Shown in pieces: positions 29,394-38,210 of a stretch of DNA of 64,000 nucleotides. Under the pieces are notes generated by a model. The model did no database searches and was not told the origin of the DNA. It saw only the letters and a list, made by a program, of their open reading frames with translations. Both the position numbers and the translations under genes were made by a program. Source of the stretch: Modestobacter sp. L9-4 (lineage in GTDB: Bacteria > Actinomycetota > Actinomycetes > Mycobacteriales > Geodermatophilaceae); the NCBI RefSeq assembly GCF_019112525.1, contig NZ_CP077800.1, positions 1,612,001 to 1,676,000 on the forward strand, written 5' to 3'. The number at the start of each line of letters is the position of its first letter. The stretch's first letter is position 1.

Positions 29394-29708
29394 GTCCAGC
29401 GGGTCGGTGCCGCGCAGCTCGGTGCGCAGCCGCTCCTTCTGCTCGGCCCGGGCCACCAGCGCGGTGGTGAGCTTCGTGCGCACCGGGCCCAGCACCAGGT
29501 AGGCGACCGGCATGGCCAGCAGGACGCCGAACAGGAAGCCGGGGGTGCCCGGCAGCCCGAGCGCCCACAGCAGCGCGACCAGGGCGGCGGCGATGGCCAG
29601 CCGGCCGAGCGTGTAGACCGCCAGCCACTTCCCCACCTCGGGCTTGGCGCCCGGTGCCGCCGTCGACCCGGGGGTCTCGACGGGTCCGGCGTCGATCGGT
29701 TCAGCCAT
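29391..29708 (-). CDS. DUF4229 family small membrane protein
   Basis: 105 residues, function unknown. An acidic, Pro/Gly-rich N-terminal 30 residues is followed by two hydrophobic helices (LAVYTLGRLAIAAALVALLW and FLFGVLLAMPVAYLVLGPV) and a basic tail (RTKLTTALVARAEQKERLR), the layout of the actinobacterial DUF4229 family. ATG at 29706-29708, with GGGAGGG seven bases upstream. That ribosome site is inside a duplicated cassette (see 29701-29772). Confidence 0.85.
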   Translation of the reverse strand: MAEPIDAGPVETPGSTAAPGAKPEVGKWLAVYTLGRLAIAAALVALLWALGLPGTPGFLFGVLLAMPVAYLVLGPVRTKLTTALVARAEQKERLRTELRGTDPLD

Positions 29709-29772
29709 GACGGCCCTCCCACTCGGTCGCGGGGGTGGTGACCACCCACGCGACGCTCTTGTCATCGACCAT
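29701..29772 (-). CDS. possible 23-residue leader-like ORF between the Lrp gene and the DUF4229 gene
   Basis: ATG at 29770-29772 opens MVDDKSVAWVVTTPATEWEG followed by RHG and a TGA. The last seven residues, EWEGRHG, repeat the Lrp protein's end KWEGRHGR because each copy contains the ribosome site GTGGGAGGG plus the ATG of the next frame. It overlaps the Lrp gene at one end and the DUF4229 start at the other, so it could couple translation of the two. It could equally be a decayed duplication. Confidence 0.3.
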   Translation of the reverse strand: MVDDKSVAWVVTTPATEWEGRHG

Positions 29773-30193
29773 GGCGACCCTCCCACTTGGTGGAGAGGAC
29801 GACCGTGGTCCGGGTGCGGGCGACGCCCCTGATCCTGTTCAACGCGCTGATGGTGTCCTCGAGTGCCCGGATGTCGGGGACGCGGACCTTGAGCACGTAG
29901 CCCTCGCTGCCGGCGACCCGCCAGCAGTCCTCCACCGACGGCAGCTCGGCGAGCGCTTGCTCCAGGCCGGTGTCGTCGACCTGGTCGCTCTCGATCACCC
30001 CGACCAGGGCGGTGACGCCCAGCCCCACGGTCGCCGGGTCGACGACCGCCTGGTAGCCGGTGATCACGCCGGCCGCCTCGAGCTTGCCGACTCGCTCGTG
30101 CACCGAGGGCGCCGACAGCCCGACCTGGCGGGCGAGCTCGGCGTAGCTGGCCCGTCCGTTGGCCCGCAGCAGCCCCACGAGCTGCTCGTCCAC
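29762..30193 (-). CDS. Lrp/AsnC family transcriptional regulator
   Basis: Small amino-acid-sensing type DNA-binding protein. About 143 residues: an N-terminal winged helix-turn-helix (RASYAELARQVGLSAPSVHERV, split here as RASYAELARQVGLS and APSVHERVGKLE), GVITGYQAVVDP linker, then the RAM ligand-binding domain (about residues 60-140). The start is uncertain. The GTG at 30193 is the nearest start codon, but it would cut the usual N-terminal Asp pair (IDAVDEQL), and the frame stays open upstream without a clear ATG or GTG. Divergent from the gene at 30332. Target genes unknown. Confidence 0.88.
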   Translation of the reverse strand: MDEQLVGLLRANGRASYAELARQVGLSAPSVHERVGKLEAAGVITGYQAVVDPATVGLGVTALVGVIESDQVDDTGLEQALAELPSVEDCWRVAGSEGYVLKVRVPDIRALEDTISALNRIRGVARTRTTVVLSTKWEGRHGR

Positions 30194-30331
30194 CGCGTCG
30201 ATGTCGGCCCTCCGGCTCCTCGGGGCGCCCGCCGGGGCGCAGCTGTACGGGTCGCGCCCGGACAGCCCGTGCGATCCCGCCCCCGAGTATCGCCGCGGTC
30301 GTACATTGGGGGTGACGAGGGGGGTGGCCAG

Positions 30332-30556
30332 GTGGTCTTCCTGGTGTTGATGGTGATCGCGGTCGTCGCGGTCGTGCTGGTCATGCGCGCCGGTCAGGCC
30401 CCGGGTGGGGGCTCCGGCGGTCCGGGACGGGGCGGACGGGCCCCACGCGGCCCCCGGCCGCAGCGGCCGGTCCGGCCGATCGCGCCCGACGACGACCCGG
30501 ACTTCCTGCGCGAGCTCGAGCGCCGCGCGAAGCGGGACGACGGCAGCCTGAGCTGA
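30332..30556 (+). CDS. small single-pass membrane protein
   Basis: 74 residues. An N-terminal helix (VVFLVLMVIAVVAVVLVM) is followed by a Gly/Arg/Pro-rich linker and an acidic-basic end (DDDPDFLRELERRAKRDD). GTG at 30332 preceded by a GAGGGGGG ribosome site. Codon use matches its neighbours and it has its own -10 (TACATT at 30302-30307) and terminator, so I take it as real. Not recognised; no function offered. Confidence 0.7.
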   Translation: MVFLVLMVIAVVAVVLVMRAGQAPGGGSGGPGRGGRAPRGPRPQRPVRPIAPDDDPDFLRELERRAKRDDGSLS

Positions 30557-30576
30557 CCGGACGCCCCTGACACACG

Positions 30577-30610
30577 ACGAGCCGTCAGCCCCTCGGGGCT
30601 GACGGCTCGT
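30577..30610 (+). terminator. strong hairpin after the 74-residue membrane protein
   Basis: ACGAGCCGTCAGCCCC (30577-30592) pairs perfectly with 30595-30610 over a two-base gap, giving a 16-bp stem (about 15 usable). Begins 20 bases after the stop. No T run. Confidence 0.75.
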
Positions 30611-30621
30611 GCTGTCCTCGG

Positions 30622-30649
30622 CCCCGTCCAGGGAGCGCGGAGGACGGGG
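30622..30649 (-). terminator. hairpin after the hypothetical gene 30654-30956
   Basis: CCCCGTCC (30622-30629) and GGACGGGG (30642-30649) form an 8-bp stem four bases past the minus-strand stop at 30654. With the neighbouring hairpin it separates two convergent genes. Confidence 0.55.
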
Positions 30650-30653
30650 TCGG

Positions 30654-30956
30654 TCAGGCTGCGGTGCTGTCCTGCCGCGCGGCGCCGAACAACCGGCGCC
30701 AGCCGCGGCGGCGGACGGGACGGTCCGCCGGGACCGCGTCGGCGTCGCGGGCCGGCCAGCCCAGCCCGCCACCGTCGGCCGGGTCACCGGGCCAGCCCAG
30801 GCCGCCCGTGCCGTCGGCGTCCACCGGGACGAGGCCCGGGGCGTGCCGTGGCTCGGCCGGCTCCGCCGGGGAGGGCCGCTGCGCGAGCGCAGCCGCCACG
30901 ATCGGGTCGACGCCGGCTCCGTCGTCAGCTGAGTGCTTACCCACCGTGGACAACAC
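30654..30956 (-). CDS. hypothetical protein with GLGWP repeats
   Basis: 100 residues from a GTG at 30954-30956. No recognisable fold. It has an acidic, Ala/Pro-rich first half, two GLGWP segments (residues about 52-56 and 64-68) and a basic tail (DRPVRRRGWRRLFGAARQ) that could touch membrane or nucleic acid. Flanked by its own terminators. The start is uncertain and there is only a weak ribosome site (GAAGG). Sense codon bias supports it being a gene, moderately. Confidence 0.5.
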   Translation of the reverse strand: MLSTVGKHSADDGAGVDPIVAAALAQRPSPAEPAEPRHAPGLVPVDADGTGGLGWPGDPADGGGLGWPARDADAVPADRPVRRRGWRRLFGAARQDSTAA

Positions 30957-30986
30957 CGCCTTCAGTCATGTCGCCAGGATGACACG

Positions 30987-31027
30987 GACCGCACGGCACG
31001 CGGCAGGCCTGCGCGTACCGTGCGGTC
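30987..31027 (-). terminator. long near-perfect hairpin downstream of the ccs operon
   Basis: GACCGCACGG (30987-30996) pairs with CCGTGCGGTC (31018-31027), and the interior GCAGGCCTGC continues the stem with one mismatch, so almost the whole 41 bases fold on themselves. It lies about 55 bases past the ccsB stop. On the plus strand it is followed by TCTCGTTT, so it could work in both directions. Confidence 0.6.
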
Positions 31028-31044
31028 TCGTTTCACCCGTCCGT

Positions 31045-31066
31045 GACGGTCGGTGAGGTGACCGTC
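31045..31066 (-). terminator. short hairpin directly after ccsB
   Basis: GACGGTC (31045-31051) and GACCGTC (31060-31066) form a 7-bp stem 15 bases past the ccsB stop. It may act together with the larger hairpin at 30987-31027. Confidence 0.45.
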
Positions 31067-31080
31067 TCACCCGGCAGGGG

Positions 31081-32040
31081 TCAGCTGACCCCGGCGTAGC
31101 TGTGCAGGCCGGTGGACACGAAGTTCACGTACAGCAGGTTGAAGACCATGACCGCCAGGCCCACGACGTTGATCCACGCCGAGGGACGGCCGCGCCAGCC
31201 GGAGGTGGTGCGGGCGTGCAGGTAGGAGGCGTAGACGACCCAGGCGATGAACGCCCAGGTCTCCTTCGGGTCCCAGCCCCAGAAGCGGCCCCAGGCGCTC
31301 TCGGCCCAGATCGCGCCGGCGATGACGGCGAAGGTCCAGATCGGGAAGCCGAAGACGGCGGTGCGGTGCGCGGTGCGGTCGAGCACGGCGGCCGAGGGCA
31401 GCCGGTCCAGCAGCGAGGGGGCGAGCACCTCACCGGCGGCGGCGCGCTCCTCGCGGCGGCTGCGCACGAGGTACAGCACGCTCACGATGCCGCTGACGAA
31501 GAAGATGCCGAAACCGAGCGTGGCGGTCGTGACGTGCACGGCCAGCCACCAGGAGCGCAGGGCGGCCACCAGCGGGCCGGCCTCGACGTAGAGCACCATG
31601 CGGATCAGGGCCAGGGACACCACGACCGGGCCCATGACGAAGACGCCGATGTGCCGCAGCTCCGGGGCGCGCAGCGCCAGCGCGGTGTAGGCCAGCACGG
31701 CGACGAGCACGACCACGGTCGTGAACTCGTACATGTTGCCCCAGGGCAGCCGGTGGGCCGCCATCCCGCGGGTCACCAGGACTGCGGCGTGCGCGAGCAG
31801 ACCCACGACGGTCAGCGCCATCGCCACGGAACCGAGCCGGCGGGCCCGGGCGGGCTCCGCGGCCGGGTCGGCGAGGGCGGTCGCCCCCTCGACGGGGGCA
31901 CCGGCGCCGACCAGCTGGCGGGCGCGGGCCGGGCGGCCGAAGGCCAGCTCGGCGCAGAACGCGACCACGGCGAGGGAGTACACGACCACCGTGATCGTGA
32001 AGAACGTGTCGGACAACCTGGCGAGCGACTCGTCGATCAC
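31081..32040 (-). CDS. ccsB: cytochrome c biogenesis protein CcsB/CcsA (System II heme handling)
   Basis: Membrane protein that, with ResB, carries heme across the membrane and attaches it to apocytochrome c (System II). 319 residues, about eight helices. The heme-binding Trp-rich motif is complete: WGRFWGWDPKETWAFIAWVV, with flanking His residues (WLAVHVTTATLG before it, YLHART after). GTG at 32038-32040 overlaps the resB stop (GTGA). Cytochrome c assembled here would serve the menaquinol-oxidising bc1 complex encoded elsewhere. Confidence 0.95.
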   Translation of the reverse strand: MIDESLARLSDTFFTITVVVYSLAVVAFCAELAFGRPARARQLVGAGAPVEGATALADPAAEPARARRLGSVAMALTVVGLLAHAAVLVTRGMAAHRLPWGNMYEFTTVVVLVAVLAYTALALRAPELRHIGVFVMGPVVVSLALIRMVLYVEAGPLVAALRSWWLAVHVTTATLGFGIFFVSGIVSVLYLVRSRREERAAAGEVLAPSLLDRLPSAAVLDRTAHRTAVFGFPIWTFAVIAGAIWAESAWGRFWGWDPKETWAFIAWVVYASYLHARTTSGWRGRPSAWINVVGLAVMVFNLLYVNFVSTGLHSYAGVS

Positions 32041-33671
32041 GACGGCGGAGCCTCCTCGGAGAGTGGGGGTGCGGCGGCCGGTGGAGCGGCCGCGCGGGTG
32101 GCCAGCGCGGTACCGACGTCGCCGGTGAGCGCGGTGAAACGGGGTCCGGTGTCGGCACTCCCCCGGGTCAGCGAGCCGATGGCGAGAACGGTACCCCCGC
32201 CGTCGGGGCCCGGGACGACGCGGGCGAAGACCCGCTCGCGGCGCACCAGGAGCATGCCGAGCAGCCCGACGAGCACCGCGACGGCGGCGCCGAGCACCCA
32301 CACCTGGCCCGGGTCGTGGGAGACCTGCACGGCGGCGAACTCACGGAACCCGCTGAAGGTGACCGTGGTGCCGTCGGGCAGCGTCATCGACTCCCCCACC
32401 GCCAGGTTCGCCCGGCCGACCTGGGTCAGCGCGCCCCGGTCGATGAGGTCCTGGTCGAGGGAGTAGACCGACTGCGGCAGCCCGGAGTCCAGGCCCAGGT
32501 AGCCGGTGTAGACGTTGATGCCGACCTGCGGGTCCAGCGGCCGCGGGTCGACGGAGGTGAGCAGCCCGGCCTGCAGGACACCGGTCGGGGCGAAGAAGCC
32601 CTCGATGGCCAGCGACCCGGTCGACCCCGGTCCGAGGTCGGGCACCTTCAGCACGCCCTGGCTGAGCATCGTGCCCGGGTCCGACGGCAGGAAGGGCGCC
32701 GAGAGGTCGGTGAACGCCGTCCCGTCCGGGAGGGTGATGCTGAACGAGGGCGTGTAGCCGTGCCCGGTGACGTAGACCCGGTCGCCGTGCGTGCGCAGCG
32801 GGTGGTTGACCCCGATGGTGGTGGGCACGGTCGGCCCGCCATCGACCTGGTAGCTGATGTCGGCGGTGTAGGAGGACGCGGTCAGGTTCTGCTCGTACTT
32901 GGCCTCGAAGTCGTCGAGGTCGACGCACAGGCCGGTGAGGTCCTCCCCGGCGACCAGCGGGCCGGCGGAGTAGGTGTCGTACTGCTGGAAGGAGTTGCAG
33001 AAGCCCTGGCCCTCGCTGACCAGGATGCTGCCCTCGTAGCCCCACATCTTGCCGCCGGCCAGGCCGAGCAGCAGGGCCAGCAGCGACAGGTGGAACAGCA
33101 CGTTGCCGGTCTCGCGCAGGTAGCCCTTCTCCCCGGAGACCTCGGGGCCGTTCTTCCCGTCCCGGCGCACCACCCGGAAGCGGCGGACCCGCAGCTCCTC
33201 CTCGACGACGTCGAGGAGGACCGGGCCGGCCAGCGGGGTGGTGAGCTCGGTGTGCTCCGGCAGCCGCTGCAGGTGGCGCGGGGCCGGCGGCGGCGGGGTG
33301 AACAGCGTGCGGCCGTGCTCGATCGCCCGCGGCACCACGCAGCCGATGAGGGAGATGAACAGCAGCAGGTAGATCGCGGCGAACCACGGCGAACTGAAGA
33401 CGTCGAAGAGGAACAGCCGGTCCAGCCAGGGCGCCAGCGTCGGGTGGTCGGTGAAGTACTTGCTGACGTTGGTGCGCGACAGCGAGCGCTGCGGCAGCAG
33501 CGAGCCGGGGATCGACGCCACCGCCAGCAGGAACAGCAGCATCAGCGCCGTGCGCATGGCGGTCAGCTGCCGCCACCAGCGCAGCAGCCGGTTGGCCACC
33601 CGGCGGGCCGGCGACGGCGGGGACGGCGGGGTGGCCGGTGCGGCCGGGCGGGGTGGTGCGGTGGTGGTCAC
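32037..33671 (-). CDS. resB: cytochrome c biogenesis protein ResB
   Basis: Partner of CcsB in System II. 544 residues: a Pro-rich cytoplasmic start, three helices in the first 220 residues (MRTALMLLFLLAVASIPGSL; IYLLLFISLIGCVVP; VLFHLSLLALLLGLAGG), a large extracytoplasmic domain and a final helix (VWVLGAAVAVLVGLLGMLLV). The motif SIPGSLLPQRS near the first helix is typical of the family. GTG start at 33671. Confidence 0.94.
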   Translation of the reverse strand: MTTTAPPRPAAPATPPSPPSPARRVANRLLRWWRQLTAMRTALMLLFLLAVASIPGSLLPQRSLSRTNVSKYFTDHPTLAPWLDRLFLFDVFSSPWFAAIYLLLFISLIGCVVPRAIEHGRTLFTPPPPAPRHLQRLPEHTELTTPLAGPVLLDVVEEELRVRRFRVVRRDGKNGPEVSGEKGYLRETGNVLFHLSLLALLLGLAGGKMWGYEGSILVSEGQGFCNSFQQYDTYSAGPLVAGEDLTGLCVDLDDFEAKYEQNLTASSYTADISYQVDGGPTVPTTIGVNHPLRTHGDRVYVTGHGYTPSFSITLPDGTAFTDLSAPFLPSDPGTMLSQGVLKVPDLGPGSTGSLAIEGFFAPTGVLQAGLLTSVDPRPLDPQVGINVYTGYLGLDSGLPQSVYSLDQDLIDRGALTQVGRANLAVGESMTLPDGTTVTFSGFREFAAVQVSHDPGQVWVLGAAVAVLVGLLGMLLVRRERVFARVVPGPDGGGTVLAIGSLTRGSADTGPRFTALTGDVGTALATRAAAPPAAAPPLSEEAPPS

Positions 33672-33723
33672 CGGGCTCCCTCGCGAGCGCAGGTCGGGTG
33701 GGCGGGGCGGGGCCGGGGTGCGG

Positions 33724-34554
33724 TCACAGGGGCGCCGACTCCGCGAGGCCGGTGGTGGCCAGCCAGCTGCGCAGCCACCCCATCAGCTCCGTCCAGGCGC
33801 CGGTGACCAGCATCAGGCCGACCGCGATGAGCACGAAGCCGCCGACACGGGTGACCGTGCCGGCGTTGCGGCGCAGGAACGACATCGCGCCCACCGCCCA
33901 GCGGGCGCCCAGCGCGACCAGCACGAACGGCACACCGAGCCCCAGGCAGTACGCCAGGCCGAGGAACGCGCCGCGGCCCGGGGTCGCCTCGCTGAAGGCC
34001 AGGTTCTGCACGGCGGCGAGCGTGGGGCCCAGGCAGGGGGTCCAGCCCAGGCCGAAGACGATGCCCAGCAGCGGTGCGCCGGCCAGGCCGACGGCGGGGC
34101 GCGCCTGCAGCCGGGCGGTGCGCTGCAAGAACGGCAGCCAGCCCAGGAAGCCCAGGCCGACCACGATGGTGACCACGCCCATGGCGCGGGTGATCACGTC
34201 GTTGTACTCGAGCAGCAGCCGGCCCAGCCCGCCGACGGCGCTGCTGATCGACACGAAGACGACCGTGAAGCCCAGCACGAACAGCGCCGCGCCCAGCACC
34301 ATCCGGCCGCGCGTCGAGCGCTCGTCCGTCGTCCGGACGGCGGTGGCGACCGACCCGCCGGCCGCGGCGGGTGCCGGAGCGGTGGCGGTGGCGCGGGAGC
34401 CGCTGCCGACCAGGCCGGTGACGTAGGAGAGGTAGCCGGGCACCAGCGGCAGGACGCACGGCGAGGCGAAGCTGATCAGCCCGGCGAGCGCGGCGACCGC
34501 GGCGGCCACCAGCAGCGGACCGTCGCTGATCAGGTCCGTGATCCCCTCGACCAT
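33724..34554 (-). CDS. ccdA: cytochrome c biogenesis protein CcdA (thiol-disulfide transporter)
   Basis: Moves reducing equivalents across the membrane to keep apocytochrome Cys residues reduced. 276 residues, six to seven helices. The two redox Cys are present in FASPCVLPLVPGYLSYVTG (helix 1) and LGWTPCLGPTLAAV. A Thr/Ala/Pro-rich loop (residues about 50-80) sits between the first helices. The start ATG at 34554 is one base past the upstream gene's stop. Partner of the ResA-like protein encoded just before it. Confidence 0.94.
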   Translation of the reverse strand: MVEGITDLISDGPLLVAAAVAALAGLISFASPCVLPLVPGYLSYVTGLVGSGSRATATAPAPAAAGGSVATAVRTTDERSTRGRMVLGAALFVLGFTVVFVSISSAVGGLGRLLLEYNDVITRAMGVVTIVVGLGFLGWLPFLQRTARLQARPAVGLAGAPLLGIVFGLGWTPCLGPTLAAVQNLAFSEATPGRGAFLGLAYCLGLGVPFVLVALGARWAVGAMSFLRRNAGTVTRVGGFVLIAVGLMLVTGAWTELMGWLRSWLATTGLAESAPL

Positions 34555-34555
34555 C

Positions 34556-35137
34556 TCAGGCCTCCGCCGTCAGCTGTGCCAGCACGGTGCGCAGGTCGTC
34601 CTGGCGCACCTCACCGGTGTACACCGCCGCGACGCGTCCCTGCCGGTCGAGCACGATCGTCGAGGGGATCGCGGCCGCCGGGTAGTTGCGGAAGGCCAGC
34701 GCCACCCGGCCCTTGGGGTCGTACAGCGAGGGGAACGTGATGCCCTTGTCGGCCACGAACGCGTCGGCGAACTGCTGGTCGTAGTCCTTCACGTTCAGGC
34801 CGAGGAACTGCACCCCGTCGTCGCGGACCTCGTCGTAGACCTGCTGGAACTGCGGCGTCTCGACCCGGCAGGGAGCGCACCACGACCCCCAGAAGTTGAG
34901 CACCGCGACGTCGCCGGCGAGCTGGGTGGAGCTGAACGGCTCGCCGCTCAGCAGGGTGCCGGAGAAGGCCGGGGCGCTGGCCCGCTCGGTGTCCGGGATC
35001 ACCTCGGCGGCCGGGGTGCCGGCGACGAAGCGGAACTGCCCGCCGTTGTTGACGTCGACGGCGTCCGAGCCGGTGCTGCACCCGCCGAGCAGGACGACAG
35101 CGGCCACGGCGGCGAGCCCGGCCAGGCGACTACGCAC
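34556..35137 (-). CDS. ResA-like thioredoxin lipoprotein
   Basis: Extracytoplasmic thiol-disulfide oxidoreductase that takes electrons from CcdA and reduces apocytochrome c. 193 residues. Lipoprotein signal with lipobox LLGGC (Cys 20), then a TlpA/ResA thioredoxin fold with the active site FWGSWCAPCRVE near residue 95 and the cis-Pro segment AIPSTIVLD. GTG at 35135-35137 overlaps the phosphatase stop by eight bases. Corresponds in position to M. tuberculosis Rv0526 (from memory). Confidence 0.93.
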   Translation of the reverse strand: MRSRLAGLAAVAAVVLLGGCSTGSDAVDVNNGGQFRFVAGTPAAEVIPDTERASAPAFSGTLLSGEPFSSTQLAGDVAVLNFWGSWCAPCRVETPQFQQVYDEVRDDGVQFLGLNVKDYDQQFADAFVADKGITFPSLYDPKGRVALAFRNYPAAAIPSTIVLDRQGRVAAVYTGEVRQDDLRTVLAQLTAEA

Positions 35138-35765
35138 CGGGCACCGCGTGCGGGTCGGTGGCCCCGGCGGGCTCGGCGTAGGTGATCCCGACCATCCGGT
35201 CGCCGTCGTAGGTGACCGAGGTGACGCTGGCCAGCCCGCACTGCCGCTTGCGCGGGTCGTGCAGGTAGGGGCGGCCCTCCAGGTGCAGGCGCACGGTCCA
35301 GACCGGCAGCTGGTGGCTGACGCAGACGGCCTCGTGGCCGCGGGCGGCGTCGCGGGCGGTGGCGATCGCGCCGATCATCCGGGCGGCGATCTCGCGGTAC
35401 GGCTCGCCCCAGGAGGGCTTCCACGGGTTCCGCAGCCGCCACCAGTTCTCCGGGTGCTTCATCGACCCGTCGCCGACGCCGAAGGTCTTGCCCTCGAAGC
35501 TGTTGCCGGCCTCGATCAGCCGCTCGTCGGTGGCGATCGACAGCCCCAGCGCGTCGGCGATCGGCTGCGCGGTCTGCTGCGCGCGCTCCAGCGGGCTGGC
35601 CACCAGGTACGTCACGTCGCGGGTGGAGAACCACTCGGCCACGGTGCGCGCCATGCCCTCGCCGGCCTCGGACAGCCGGTAGCCGGGCAGCCGGCCGTAG
35701 AGCACGCCGGCGGGGTTGTGCACCTCGCCGTGCCGCATCAGGTGCACGACCGTCGTCTCGCTCAC
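35130..35765 (-). CDS. histidine phosphatase family protein
   Basis: 211 residues of the phosphoglycerate-mutase-like superfamily. The catalytic motif LMRHGEVHN is at residues 9-17, and the second His is in [26 protein letters not shown] is the third family motif. The substrate is unknown; it is not the glycolytic mutase, which is at 60300. GTG at 35763-35765 overlaps the hemL stop (GTGA), so it is co-translated with heme and cytochrome genes, an arrangement shared with mycobacteria. Confidence 0.9.
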   Translation of the reverse strand: MSETTVVHLMRHGEVHNPAGVLYGRLPGYRLSEAGEGMARTVAEWFSTRDVTYLVASPLERAQQTAQPIADALGLSIATDERLIEAGNSFEGKTFGVGDGSMKHPENWWRLRNPWKPSWGEPYREIAARMIGAIATARDAARGHEAVCVSHQLPVWTVRLHLEGRPYLHDPRKRQCGLASVTSVTYDGDRMVGITYAEPAGATDPHAVPGA

Positions 35766-37129
35766 GGCTGCAGCTCCTCGGCGTCGGTGGCCTCGGCGGA
35801 GACGGGCTCTCCCCCGGCGGCGGCCGCGGCTGCCTGGGCGGCGGCGGGCAGCGCGGCCAGCACGTGCTCGACGGCCTCGTCGTCCAGGGCGGCGCTGACG
35901 AACCACGACTCGAACGCCGACGGCGGCAGGTAGACGCCGCGCGCGAGCATGGCGTGGAAGAAGGCGGCGTGCGCGGCGACGTCCTGGGTGCGGGCGTCGT
36001 CGTAGTCGCGGACCTGGCGCTCGTCGGGGACGAAGAACACCGAGAACATCGAGCCGGCCTGCTGGACCCGGTGCGGGACGCCGGCGGAGAACAGCGCGGC
36101 GCTGGCGGCACCGCGCAGCACGGCCGACACGGAGTCGCAGCGCTCGTAGACCTCGTCGGTGCACAGCCGCAGCGTGGTGAGCCCGGCGGCGACCGCGACC
36201 GGGTTCCCCGACAGCGTGCCGGCCTGGTAGACCGGGCCGGAGGGCGCCAGGTGGTCCATCACGTCGGCGCGGCCACCGAACGCCGCGGCCGGCATGCCGC
36301 CGCCCATGACCTTGCCGAAGGTGAACAGGTCGGCGTCCACCGGGTCGACGCCGTACCAGCCGGCGCCGGTGACCCGGAAGCCGGTCATGACCTCGTCGAC
36401 CACCAGCAGCGCGCCGTGCGCGGCGGTGATCCGGCGCAGCGCGGCGTTGAAGCCGTCCAGCGGCGGGACGACGCCCATGTTGCCGGCCGCGGCCTCGGTG
36501 ATGACGCAGGCGATCTCGGAGCCGCGCTCGGCGAAGACCGCCTCGACCGCGGCGACGTCGTTGTAGGGCAGGACGACGGTGTCGGCCGCGGCCCCCGTGG
36601 TGACGCCGGGGGTGTCGGGCAGGCCGAGGGTGGCGACGCCGGACCCGGCCGCGGCGAGCAGGGAGTCGACGTGGCCGTGGTAGCAGCCGGCGAACTTCAC
36701 GATGACCGGGCGGCCGGTGAACCCGCGGGCCAGCCGGATCGCCGACAGCACCGCCTCGGTGCCGGAGTTCACCAGCCGCACCCGCTCGACCGGGGCGACC
36801 CGGCGGACGATCTCCTCGGCCAGGTCGACCTCCCCGGCGGTGGGCGTGCCGAAGGTGAACCCGCGCCGGGCGGCGTCGGTGACCGCGGCGACGACCTCGG
36901 GGTGCGCGTGCCCCAGGATCATCGGGCCCCACGAGGAGACCAGGTCGACGTAGCGGCGGCCGTCGACGTCGGTGATCCACGGGCCCGAGCCCGAGGCCAT
37001 GAAGCGGGGGGTGCCACCGACCGCCCGGAAGGCCCGGACCGGGGAGTTGACGCCGCCGGGGGTGAACCGCCCGGCTCGCTCGAACAGCTGCGCCGACGCG
37101 GGCGCCTCGTACGGGTACGGATCGGTCAC
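35762..37129 (-). CDS. hemL: glutamate-1-semialdehyde 2,1-aminomutase
   Basis: PLP enzyme converting glutamate-1-semialdehyde to 5-aminolevulinate, step two of the C5 heme route that begins with HemA. 455 residues. N-terminal [31 protein letters not shown] and the PLP Lys in [19 protein letters not shown] (about residue 270) are intact. The last 25 residues are an Ala/Glu-rich extension. GTG start at 37129; the terminator at 37173-37199 separates it from hemB, so it heads a hemL-phosphatase-resA-ccdA-resB-ccsB unit. Confidence 0.95.
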   Translation of the reverse strand: MTDPYPYEAPASAQLFERAGRFTPGGVNSPVRAFRAVGGTPRFMASGSGPWITDVDGRRYVDLVSSWGPMILGHAHPEVVAAVTDAARRGFTFGTPTAGEVDLAEEIVRRVAPVERVRLVNSGTEAVLSAIRLARGFTGRPVIVKFAGCYHGHVDSLLAAAGSGVATLGLPDTPGVTTGAAADTVVLPYNDVAAVEAVFAERGSEIACVITEAAAGNMGVVPPLDGFNAALRRITAAHGALLVVDEVMTGFRVTGAGWYGVDPVDADLFTFGKVMGGGMPAAAFGGRADVMDHLAPSGPVYQAGTLSGNPVAVAAGLTTLRLCTDEVYERCDSVSAVLRGAASAALFSAGVPHRVQQAGSMFSVFFVPDERQVRDYDDARTQDVAAHAAFFHAMLARGVYLPPSAFESWFVSAALDDEAVEHVLAALPAAAQAAAAAAGGEPVSAEATDAEELQP

Positions 37130-37172
37130 GGTCCCACTCTCCCAGGGTCTGCTGTGCAGCCGGTCGCACGCC

Positions 37173-37199
37173 CCGGGTCCCCCGTCACGGGGGACCCGG
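37173..37199 (-). terminator. perfect 12-bp hairpin between hemB and hemL
   Basis: CCGGGTCCCCCG (37173-37184) pairs with CGGGGGACCCGG (37188-37199) around TCA. It begins 13 bases past the hemB stop and should end the rex-hem operon. The hemL promoter must lie in 37130-37172, where I see no clear hexamers. Confidence 0.75.
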
Positions 37200-37211
37200 A
37201 GCGCTCCTCGT

Positions 37212-38210
37212 TCAGCGCAGCCAGCGGGCGGCCTCGACCGCCCAGTAGGTGAGCACCGAGCCGGCGCCGGCCCGCCGGATGGCCGTCAGGGTCTCCAGGA
37301 CGGCGCGCTCGCGGTCGATCCAGCCGTGGGCCGCGGCCGCCTCGACCATCGCGTACTCACCACTCACCTGGTAGGCCGCGACCGGCACGTCGACGGCCTC
37401 GGCGACCTTGGCCACGATGTCCAGGTAGGGCCCGGCCGGCTTGACCATCACCGCGTCGGCGCCCTCGGCGAGGTCCTGGCGGACCTCCCGCAGCGCCTCG
37501 TCGGCGTTCGGCGGGTCCATCTGGTACGTCGAGCGGTCGCCGAACTGCGGCGCCCCCTCGGCGGCCTCGCGGAACGGGCCGTAGAAGCCCGAGGCGTACT
37601 TCGCCGCGTACGCGAGGATCGGCGTCTCGGTGAACGCGCGGGAGTCCAGCCCGGCCCGGATCGCCGCGACCTGGCCGTCCATCATCCCGCTCGGGGCGAT
37701 CACGTGCGCCCCCGCCTGGGCCTGGGCGATCGCGACCGCGGCGTAGCGGTCCAGGGTCGGGTCGTTGTCCACGACCCCGGCCGGGGTGACCACGCCGCAG
37801 TGCCCGTGGTCGGTGTACTCGCACAGGCACAGGTCGGCCATCAGCACGAGCTCGTCGCCGAGGTCGGCCCGCAGCTGCTGCAGCGCCGCGTTGACCACGC
37901 CGTCGGCGGCGTCGGCCTGCGAGCCGACGGCGTCCTTGTCCGACGGGATGCCGAAGAGCATGAGCCCGCTGATCCCGGCCTCGGCCGCCTCGTGGGCGGC
38001 CTTCCGCAGGGAGTCCTGGGTGTGCTGGACGACGCCGGGCATCGAGCTGATCGGCTGGGGGGCGGAGATGCCCTCCTTGACGAACACCGGCAGCACGAGG
38101 TCGGCCGGGGACAGCCGGGTCTGCGCCGTCCACCGGCGCATGGCCGGGGTCGAGCGCAGCCGGCGTCCCCGCGCGAAACCGGGGTTCGCGCCTCCCTGGG
38201 GCGAGCTCAC
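37212..38210 (-). CDS. hemB: delta-aminolevulinic acid dehydratase (porphobilinogen synthase)
   Basis: Joins two 5-aminolevulinates to porphobilinogen. 332 residues. The metal-site Cys cluster ([16 protein letters not shown], about residue 125), the two catalytic Lys ([16 protein letters not shown] and [10 protein letters not shown]) and [10 protein letters not shown] are present; the three-Cys arrangement indicates the zinc-dependent type. GTG at 38208-38210 overlaps the hemD stop (GTGA). Confidence 0.96.
   Translation of the reverse strand: MSSPQGGANPGFARGRRLRSTPAMRRWTAQTRLSPADLVLPVFVKEGISAPQPISSMPGVVQHTQDSLRKAAHEAAEAGISGLMLFGIPSDKDAVGSQADAADGVVNAALQQLRADLGDELVLMADLCLCEYTDHGHCGVVTPAGVVDNDPTLDRYAAVAIAQAQAGAHVIAPSGMMDGQVAAIRAGLDSRAFTETPILAYAAKYASGFYGPFREAAEGAPQFGDRSTYQMDPPNADEALREVRQDLAEGADAVMVKPAGPYLDIVAKVAEAVDVPVAAYQVSGEYAMVEAAAAHGWIDRERAVLETLTAIRRAGAGSVLTYWAVEAARWLR

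Noticed and set aside
35130-35765. Histidine phosphatase as a second phosphoglycerate mutase.
   Set aside because: It lacks the dPGM-specific segments ([11 protein letters not shown], extended C-terminus) found in the gpmA product at 60300-61055.
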